Below, piece after piece: positions 58,221-64,000 of a stretch of 64,000 nucleotides of DNA (position 1 is its first letter; every line of letters begins with the position of its first letter). The notes under the pieces are model-generated. The model did not search any database. It was given only the letters and a program-made list of their open reading frames with translations, and was not told where the DNA came from. The position numbers and the translations under genes are program-made. Source of the DNA: Candidatus Uhrbacteria bacterium (lineage in GTDB: Bacteria > Patescibacteriota > Patescibacteriia > UBA9934); the NCBI GenBank assembly GCA_003518105.1, contig DOZH01000008.1, forward strand, positions 70,269 through 134,268, written 5' to 3'.

Positions 58221-60071
58221 ATGTTCCTCCGAGTTTACCCCATTTTACGATTGCCGCGGCGATTCGGCGTCTTTGATTATGAGTTACCGGAGGGACTGAG
58301 CGTCTCGCCCGGTGACTTGGTGCACGTGCCATTTCATAATCGGGTTATCCTGGCGGTAGCGGTGGCTTTGACCGAGGTGACAGAGGTGCGGAGCAAACTA
58401 GCCCAAGCAATAGACGTCGCCTTCCCGCGGGCCTTAGCCAAGGCCGACATTGACCGCTTAGTGAATCTGGCCCAAACAATTGCGCAGTCACCTTCCACTA
58501 TTTTTTTATCTTCATTCGGGGTACTGAAAAATGAGCAATCCGCGCCACGTCTAGTGTCGCAAAATAACATGCAACTTTCACTACCAAGAGACCTGGTGGA
58601 GCAGTTACAGCAAATCGTTAAATTAATAAAGCCAAGTGCGGCAGGACCCGACGAACTATGGTCCCCAAGCCTTGGCGATGTACCTCAGACTGATATTGTC
58701 TGCCAATTGGGCACCGAAGCCTCGTTCGCCCTAGCCAAACTTCTTCGTCAAAGAACAAAAGGACAGATGCTCATCATCATGCCCCGCGAACGGGATGTCG
58801 AGCTGCTTGGTCGGCTGATCGATCTTGGGAAGAGCACAGCCACACTCCACGGCCACACCAAACCGTACGAGCGTGAAAAGATTATTCATGCCTGGCGGAC
58901 TGGCCGGCTGCAAACTTTAATTGGAACGTTGCAGGCCACACTTATTCCAGCGCATAAAATCGACACTGTTCTCCTCATGAGCACTGGCACGGATGACCAT
59001 TTCTCCGACCGTCGTAACCCCAGGCTCGATAACAGACTGTGCGCCGAGGCTCAGGCCCGGCAGCACGGTGCATTGTTTGTGACCACGGATTATCTGCCGC
59101 GTCCTGAGGAGATTGCTTTAACCACTACCCCGCTACCCTGCTACGCCCCTACCCCGCTTGATCTCAGCGTCGTCGATTTACGTAAACCAGACGAGCAAAC
59201 GGCCACGCAATTACTGAGCGAAACGCTGCTAGCTGAGGTAAATAATGCTTTACAAAGCCAAAAAAAGGTGCTACTTTTCTATAACCGCAAAGGCGTTGCC
59301 AAGCGAGTTGTTTGCTCTAGCTGCAGCGCCATGGTGGTTTGCCCAACTTGCGGCAACGTTCCGTCCATTCGGCCGCCAATGGCCAACTGCTTACGCTGCG
59401 GCCACATCTGGCCCATTCCTGAAAAGTGTGGGGCCTGCCAAGTAGGCCACCTTAGCCTCAAAGGCATTGGCAACGCTCACTTGGAAAAGGCCCTGGTCGC
59501 CCTGTTCCCCACTTACACCGTGGGCCGCGTGGAGAAGAACCACACGGAAGGACGGCAGGCGCAAATTCAGTTGGTGACCGAGTATTTCTTTTCCAGCTTG
59601 GTCGAGCCGTTCGCGCGTAAAGAATATGGGCTGGTGGCCGACCTGGCTGCGGATCTTTCGCTCAACCCCGAGAATTTTCGGGCGGAAGAGGAGACAGCGC
59701 GCAAACTGCATCGACTAGCAAGTTTCGGCAAACAGCAAAACGCCACAGTCGTCGTCCAAACCTGGCTACCGGATCTCATCGACGCGATGAAGAACGCCGC
59801 AGTCTGGCTAGAGAACGAAACGGCCACCCGGCAAAATTACGGCTTACCACCGTTCGCTGCCCAGGTGACGGTTCGCCACATTGATTCTGCTGCCTTAATT
59901 GCCGTGACTAACCAGACCTTCGTCGACGTACCTGAAAAGCTTGAAGCGATCGGGCGAATTCCGTACAATAAGCTGGACGAAATTATTGCCACTTTAGCCA
60001 CCCTGCCCGATACCGCTGTAATTTCTATTGATCGCACCTATGTCAGCCCTAACAGTCCTCTGCAATCCTAA
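58221..60071 (+). CDS. PriA-like primosome protein with degenerate ATPase motifs
   Basis: The product has 616 residues. The N-terminal domain has YPILRLPRRFGVFDYELPEG (about 4-23), GDLVHVPFHNRVILAV (about 29-44), the PriA 3'-DNA-binding region. The Zn-binding insert is intact, with four CxxC pairs between about 364 and 406 (CSSC, CPTC, CLRC, CGAC). But the site of Walker A reads QLGTEASFALAK (about 162-173) instead of GVTGSGKTE, and the DEEH box reads GTDDHFSD (about 255), so helicase activity is probably lost. It may only bind forks and load DnaB. Standard priA-def-fmt order. Start at MFLRVYP. Confidence 0.85.
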   Translation: MFLRVYPILRLPRRFGVFDYELPEGLSVSPGDLVHVPFHNRVILAVAVALTEVTEVRSKLAQAIDVAFPRALAKADIDRLVNLAQTIAQSPSTIFLSSFGVLKNEQSAPRLVSQNNMQLSLPRDLVEQLQQIVKLIKPSAAGPDELWSPSLGDVPQTDIVCQLGTEASFALAKLLRQRTKGQMLIIMPRERDVELLGRLIDLGKSTATLHGHTKPYEREKIIHAWRTGRLQTLIGTLQATLIPAHKIDTVLLMSTGTDDHFSDRRNPRLDNRLCAEAQARQHGALFVTTDYLPRPEEIALTTTPLPCYAPTPLDLSVVDLRKPDEQTATQLLSETLLAEVNNALQSQKKVLLFYNRKGVAKRVVCSSCSAMVVCPTCGNVPSIRPPMANCLRCGHIWPIPEKCGACQVGHLSLKGIGNAHLEKALVALFPTYTVGRVEKNHTEGRQAQIQLVTEYFFSSLVEPFARKEYGLVADLAADLSLNPENFRAEEETARKLHRLASFGKQQNATVVVQTWLPDLIDAMKNAAVWLENETATRQNYGLPPFAAQVTVRHIDSAALIAVTNQTFVDVPEKLEAIGRIPYNKLDEIIATLATLPDTAVISIDRTYVSPNSPLQS

Positions 60072-60519
60072 TCCTGAACTCCGTGTACTCTCCGAAGCTT
60101 TAAGCGACGAGGATATTTTGCTGCCGCATACCCAAAAATTGATTGACGACATGATTGTCACCATGCAGGTAGAAGACGGCGTTGGTTTGGCGGCTCCACA
60201 AGTTGGCGCTCACCTGCGTATTATTATTGCTGAGACGCCCCACGGCAACGAGGCTTTTATTAACCCAGTCATCACCTCGCGCTCAGTGCGCCTGGTGCCA
60301 AGCACCGAAGGCTGCCTCTCTGTGCCCGGTATGTCAGGCACCGTTAAGCGTAATTCCAGCGTAAAGGTGACGGCCAAGAACAGACTAGGCGAAACGGTCG
60401 ACATTAAAGCTAACGGCTTGCTGGCGATTATCTTCCAGCACGAGATTGACCACTTGGACGGTATTCTGTTCATTGATCGCGCGGACAAGGTTTATACCGA
60501 TGCTAAGTCGCGCTTATAA
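60040..60519 (+). CDS. def: Peptide deformylase
   Basis: This 159-residue metalloenzyme has all three motifs: GVGLAAPQVG (about 47-56), EGCLSVPG (about 88-95, the metal Cys) and QHEIDHLDGILF (about 128-139, HExxH). It removes the formyl group from new proteins and pairs with the fmt gene next to it. The ATG lies 32 bases inside the end of the PriA-like gene. fmt begins right after its stop. Confidence 0.95.
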   Translation: MSALTVLCNPNPELRVLSEALSDEDILLPHTQKLIDDMIVTMQVEDGVGLAAPQVGAHLRIIIAETPHGNEAFINPVITSRSVRLVPSTEGCLSVPGMSGTVKRNSSVKVTAKNRLGETVDIKANGLLAIIFQHEIDHLDGILFIDRADKVYTDAKSRL

Positions 60520-60520
60520 T

Positions 60521-61432
60521 GTGAAAATAATTTTCTTCGGTACGCCGCAATTCTCTGCAGACTTTTTGCAAGGACTCATGAATGAGTCGGAGTTTGAGGT
60601 GGTTGGCGTGGTTTGTCAGCCGGACGAACCACTCGGCCGTAAAAAGATTTTGACCGCACCACCCACTAAACAGCTAGCTCTGTCTCACAATATCCCAGTC
60701 TTCCAACCAACCAAGCTCAAGGACGAAGCCTTTATTGAATCTCTGCGCCAACTTAACGCCGACGCTTTTGTAGTCGTTTCCTACGGTCGCATTATCCCGC
60801 AAATCGTGCTCGACTTGCCCAAGCTCGGCGTAATCAACGTCCACCCGTCACTATTGCCAAAATATCGCGGCCCATCCCCCATGCAATCCGCAATCGCAGC
60901 TGGTGAGACGGAAACTGGTATTTCGATAATGAAACTCGACGCTCTCATGGACCACGGGCCAATCTTGGCGCAAACGAAGTTATCAATTACTCCACAGACC
61001 ACCAGCGAATCGCTGATGGCCGAAGTAGTCGCTACTGGCGTGCCTCTATTAATTGAAACTCTCAAAAAGTTTACTCTCGGCGAAATTACCCCAACCGAAC
61101 AAGATCACGCTAGCGCCACTATCTGTTCCCTGCTTTCTCGCGCCGACGGTATCATCGACTGGTCGCAACCAGCCGAAGTTATCTACGCTCATGTTCGCGG
61201 CTTGAATCCCTGGCCTGGGACGTCGACTCATGATTTAAAAATTTTCTCGGTCAAAATTACAGCACAAGAATTGCCACCGGGCCAGGTCTTGATTCAGGGC
61301 AACCGGCTGTTTATCGGCACCGGTTCCTCCGCTTTGGAAATTATCGAAATCCAGCCCACCGCTGGTAAACGCATGCCTACCGCCGCTTTCATTGCTGGGC
61401 ACCGTGAGTTGAGTGGTACGAGTCTCCTGTAA
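60521..61432 (+). CDS. fmt: Methionyl-tRNA formyltransferase
   Basis: The product has 303 residues. Start at a GTG 1 base after def, giving VKIIFFGTPQFSADFL, the expected N terminus. NVHPSLLPKYRGPSPMQSAI (about 106-125) is the formyl-folate catalytic signature; ETETGISIMKLDALMDHGPI follows, and the C-terminal OB-like domain has YAHVRGLNPWPGT (about 225-237). It adds the formyl group to initiator Met-tRNA. Confidence 0.95.
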   Translation: MKIIFFGTPQFSADFLQGLMNESEFEVVGVVCQPDEPLGRKKILTAPPTKQLALSHNIPVFQPTKLKDEAFIESLRQLNADAFVVVSYGRIIPQIVLDLPKLGVINVHPSLLPKYRGPSPMQSAIAAGETETGISIMKLDALMDHGPILAQTKLSITPQTTSESLMAEVVATGVPLLIETLKKFTLGEITPTEQDHASATICSLLSRADGIIDWSQPAEVIYAHVRGLNPWPGTSTHDLKIFSVKITAQELPPGQVLIQGNRLFIGTGSSALEIIEIQPTAGKRMPTAAFIAGHRELSGTSLL

Positions 61433-61446
61433 ACTTTTTAGTGAGC

Positions 61447-61480
61447 CTGTCAGGTGCGAGCGATGAGCCTTGGCAGGTGA
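61447..61480. promoter_or_regulatory. Hairpin between convergent fmt and ABC exporter genes
   Basis: CCTGTCAGG at the left can pair with CCTTGGCAGG at the right (one bulge, one G-U). No T-run, so a weak terminator or nothing. Confidence 0.35.
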
Positions 61481-61490
61481 ACGAGTCAAT

Positions 61491-63248
61491 CTAAGGCAAA
61501 AATCCGCCAGCCTGGATACTCCACAATTTTTTATACGTCCCTTCGTGTTTAATTAATTCAGCGTGCGTGCCGGCGTCGATCACGTCGCCTTTTTCGATGA
61601 CCACAATGCGGTCCATCTGCATAATCGTCGATAATCTGTGCGCGATAACGATGACAGTTTTACTCTTCATGAGCTCACTCAGGGCGTCTTGAATAAGAGC
61701 CTCGCTTTCGGAGTCCAAACTGCTTGTGGCCTCGTCGAGCACGAGAATGGGCGAGTTTTTAAGAATAGCCCTGGCGATAGCCACACGTTGACGTTCACCG
61801 CCGGAAAGCTTCACCCCCCGTTCACCGACTTTGGTGCTGTAGCCCAGTGGTAACTCCGCAATGAACTCGTGACAGTGCGCCTTCTTGCTGGCAGCAATCA
61901 CCTCCTTATCGCTAGCCTCACGCCGGCCGTAACGGATGTTCTCCATGATGGTGCGGTGGAAGAGCAATGAGTCCTGCGGCACGAGCGAAACGAGCGAGCG
62001 CAAACTGTCCTGCGTCACTTTGCTGATATCCTGCCCGTCGATGGTAATACTACCCTTAGTGACATCAAAGAAGCGCATGAGTAGTTTGATAACAGTACTC
62101 TTTCCTGCTCCGCTCGGTCCAACAAAAGCAATTTTCTCACGAGCTTTTATATCAAGGTTCATATCCTCCATGATTGGACGATCGAGATTGTATCCGAAGG
62201 AGACGTTTTTAAAACTGATTTCACCTTTTTTGACTAAGAGTTTTTTAGCTCCACGCTTATCCGTAATCTCAAAAGGCAATTCGAGGACGTCCACCATTTC
62301 CTTGGCGTCGGCAAAACCGTCGTAGAGATCACGAATGACCCGTCCGAAGTCGTACAGCCGCATGAACAAGGCCACAAGTGCCGTCTGAATGAGGGCAAAG
62401 TCGCCTAGCGTCATCTTTCCTTGCACATACAGGTTAATAGCCACATACATGGCCACGCCTTGTAACGCGAACATGAAGCCAGCTTGCACGCCGTCATTCA
62501 CGCTACCCAAATTCCAGGTGAAGCTCACCATTTTACGCCAACGTGAATTTACTTCCCAGAACCTGGCGGCTTCGAACTTTTTTCCGACGAACTGCTGAAT
62601 AGTTGTCGCATTACTCACGGCGTCGGCCAGCTTACCGCCTGATTCCGTGTCGAGCTCAGCGCGCACCAAGTCGTATTTAAGCTTCCAGCGAGCCACGATA
62701 ATGTTGACGACCACGAACAAAACTGCCCAGCCGCTCAGAATTGCGGCAAACAATGGGCTACGTAAATAGAAGATGACGATAGTACCAATAATGCTAATAA
62801 AAATCTGGACCAGCTTCCAGATGATTTGGTCCATGATGCGCTCGAAGGCGCGGCCGAAACGATGGATTTTTTTGACCAGTGAACCGGCAAAGTTGTCGGT
62901 GAAAAAACGGTAGGAGTGATCGAGGAGGTGCTCGAAGGCCGTTTGCTCGAGGTCAATGATGACGCGCGGCTGAATAAAGTTGTTAGTGACGTCGGCACAA
63001 CGCTGCAAAAGCCACAGGCCAAAGTTAACGCCAACTATCCAAACCAGCACGCTAATCAAGGTCGACGCCAGGTCGGCACCAGTCTGACCTGTGGTGAACG
63101 CGTCAAAAAATTGCTTGTTGAGCAAGGCTGGCACCAAGTTAAGCAAGTTGAGGGCCACCAAAACAATAAGTAGAAACGCGAGCGCAACCGGATAACGCCT
63201 CACGTGTCGCCAGTAAACTTTTATTGTTGGGCCAATGGATAACGACAT
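61491..63248 (-). CDS. ABC exporter, fused permease and ATPase (ABCB/MsbA type)
   Basis: The 585-residue half-transporter has a six-helix membrane domain (about 15-310) and an ATPase domain (about 335-585) with Walker A VGPSGAGKST (about 378), the signature LSGGERQRVAIARAIL (about 482), Walker B ILVLDEATSSLDSES, and the H-loop VIAHRLST. It should export a lipid, peptide or drug as a homodimer; the substrate is unknown. A TGGTATAAT extended -10 ends 6 bases before the ATG, so the mRNA is probably leaderless. A GTGAATAC palindrome covers the -35 region. Confidence 0.93.
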   Translation of the reverse strand: MSLSIGPTIKVYWRHVRRYPVALAFLLIVLVALNLLNLVPALLNKQFFDAFTTGQTGADLASTLISVLVWIVGVNFGLWLLQRCADVTNNFIQPRVIIDLEQTAFEHLLDHSYRFFTDNFAGSLVKKIHRFGRAFERIMDQIIWKLVQIFISIIGTIVIFYLRSPLFAAILSGWAVLFVVVNIIVARWKLKYDLVRAELDTESGGKLADAVSNATTIQQFVGKKFEAARFWEVNSRWRKMVSFTWNLGSVNDGVQAGFMFALQGVAMYVAINLYVQGKMTLGDFALIQTALVALFMRLYDFGRVIRDLYDGFADAKEMVDVLELPFEITDKRGAKKLLVKKGEISFKNVSFGYNLDRPIMEDMNLDIKAREKIAFVGPSGAGKSTVIKLLMRFFDVTKGSITIDGQDISKVTQDSLRSLVSLVPQDSLLFHRTIMENIRYGRREASDKEVIAASKKAHCHEFIAELPLGYSTKVGERGVKLSGGERQRVAIARAILKNSPILVLDEATSSLDSESEALIQDALSELMKSKTVIVIAHRLSTIMQMDRIVVIEKGDVIDAGTHAELIKHEGTYKKLWSIQAGGFLP

Positions 63249-63254
63249 GGCCAG

Positions 63255-63263
63255 ATTATACCA
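63255..63263 (-). promoter_or_regulatory. Extended -10 of the ABC exporter gene (leaderless)
   Basis: Minus strand TGGTATAAT, a perfect -10 with TG-n extension, 6 bases before the ATG at 63248. No independent -35 is seen: its place is taken by the palindrome 63267-63302. Confidence 0.75.
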
Positions 63264-63266
63264 CAG

Positions 63267-63302
63267 GTGAATACCCCTGGTTTATACCCCAGGTGTATTC
63301 AC
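63267..63302. repeat. GTGAATAC palindrome, over the ABC exporter promoter
   Basis: GTGAATACCCCTGG, TTTATA, CCCCAGGTGTATTCAC: one base differs from perfect symmetry. It sits 7 bases upstream of the -10 and downstream of the 63312 gene end. Confidence 0.75.
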
Positions 63303-63311
63303 CAATCCCTT

Positions 63312-64000
63312 CTACAATCCCTTCAACACCCGATAAATCTCCACCATCGCCCAAGTGTCGAGCGCGCAGTAGTCGAGCAAATCGCGTTTAATCTTCTCCT
63401 TATCACTGGCCGACGTCGACGCTAAGATGAGCTTCTCCCAACGCTCACTCGCCTGGTCGCCCTTGCTGATGTTCATCACACTGTAATTGAGCTCGGGAAC
63501 GAGTACTGGCAAAACTTTTTTAATACTTGCACTCCCCTTAAAAGCCGGGTCGACGTAATAGCCATCAGAAAAAATCGTCATCAAGTCGAACATCTTGTCA
63601 TTAATTTCTTTCAAGAACGAGGCGTGCTCAGGATGCAGTTCAGCTAGCTTATCGTTACGCTGCTTCTCATAACTACTATACCAACTGATTACCGTCCCGT
63701 TAGGATCGAGGTCGAGCTTCATCCTTTCAATAAGTGGCAAGGTCAAATCACCCTCGGGCTCGGTGATGAGAAACTCACGATGCTCAATCTCCCCATCTGC
63801 TCCCATGATGTGGAGCGAGTATTGGAAAGGAATTTGCTCATACGCTCCAAAGCCGTCGAACATGGGAATGGCACTCGAGTAGCCCTCGTAATCAAAGAAC
63901 TGCAAAGGGAACACCAAGCCGCCGAGCGCCTCTTTAATGGCCCCATAGTCGATGATGGCCTTCCCGAGCACATAAGACTCATACTGCAACTTTTGCGCCG
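63312..64000 (-). CDS. DUF2779 domain protein (partial at window edge)
   Basis: The visible 229 or so residues are the C-terminal part of a longer protein; the frame is still open at 64000. DUF2779 blocks: FPLQFFDYEGYSSAIPMFDG, IPFQYSLHIMGADGEIEHRE (about 65), PNGTVISWYSSYEKQRNDKL (about 100), DPAFKGSASIKKVLPVLVPE (about 150), LLDYCALDTWAMVEIYRVL at the end. The acidic residues (FDYE, the YE, DTWAM) resemble an RNase H-like/DEDD exonuclease arrangement, so it may be a nuclease, with Cys-rich and PD-(D/E)xK-like parts expected upstream in other members. Ends 9 bases from the palindrome. Confidence 0.8.
   Translation of the reverse strand, partial: AQKLQYESYVLGKAIIDYGAIKEALGGLVFPLQFFDYEGYSSAIPMFDGFGAYEQIPFQYSLHIMGADGEIEHREFLITEPEGDLTLPLIERMKLDLDPNGTVISWYSSYEKQRNDKLAELHPEHASFLKEINDKMFDLMTIFSDGYYVDPAFKGSASIKKVLPVLVPELNYSVMNISKGDQASERWEKLILASTSASDKEKIKRDLLDYCALDTWAMVEIYRVLKGL

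Overview
The window looks like chromosomal DNA of a Candidate Phyla Radiation (Patescibacteria, probably Parcubacteria-like) bacterium. This is inferred from compact, short versions of housekeeping proteins (a 130-residue ATP synthase delta subunit, a MetRS with no C-terminal tRNA-binding extension), families common in that group (DUF3179, DUF2779, MEMO-like, HhH/alpha-CTD-like proteins) and the absence of biosynthetic operons. The standard code is used (TGA is a stop). I see no tRNA, rRNA, transposase, integrase or CRISPR array.

Layout. 0-2.6 kb: a structured repeat and two membrane-anchored extracellular proteins. 2.7-8 kb: ABC-F ATPase, a GreA-like factor, a BaiN/HI0933-type flavoprotein, cold-shock protein, a 40-residue basic protein and leucyl aminopeptidase. 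8-11.5 kb: four tandem paralogues of an unrecognised helix-hairpin-helix-like family, each followed by the same type of terminator. 11.5-17 kb: 2-Cys peroxiredoxin and a DUF3179 protein from divergent promoters, then RsmI, MetRS, CvpA and TatD. 17-24 kb: a complete F-type ATP synthase operon (atpI/Z-B-E-F-H-A-G-D-C) with its promoter, stem-loops on both sides of atpE, inserted repeats and a terminator. 24-32 kb: a UvrD-type helicase fused to a RecB-like Fe-S nuclease, DUF721, mreBCD and PBP2.

32-42 kb: a 1911-residue secreted SpvB/FG-GAP/YD-repeat Rhs toxin followed by AT-rich immunity genes and a queue of truncated Rhs tips, each with a different toxin and its own immunity gene(s), ending in a bare core remnant. 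This is a polymorphic-toxin tip-swapping array. 42-48 kb: greA with a leader hairpin, then a tightly coupled lysS-nucleotidyltransferase-serS-alr-ftsQ-like run and a Bcp peroxiredoxin. 48-52.6 kb (minus strand): DUF2238-like membrane protein, WecG/TagA glycosyltransferase, GltX and an M23 murein hydrolase. 52.6-64 kb: clpB under a CIRCE operator, ppa, a secreted repeat protein, a MEMO/LigB-like protein, a PriA-like protein with degraded ATPase motifs, def, fmt, an ABC exporter and a partial DUF2779 gene.

Cell-wall functions recur (MreBCD, PBP2, alanine racemase, FtsQ-like, M23 hydrolase), implying a rod-shaped peptidoglycan-walled cell. Several dispersed repeat families cross the window: hairpin elements inside coding sequence, a GTGAATAC-armed palindrome (two copies beside perfect DnaA-box sequences), a roughly 180-bp structured repeat, and GTAGTTGGTAGT-type inverted repeats. 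Several genes have a -10 box only 6-8 bases before the ATG, which suggests leaderless mRNAs.
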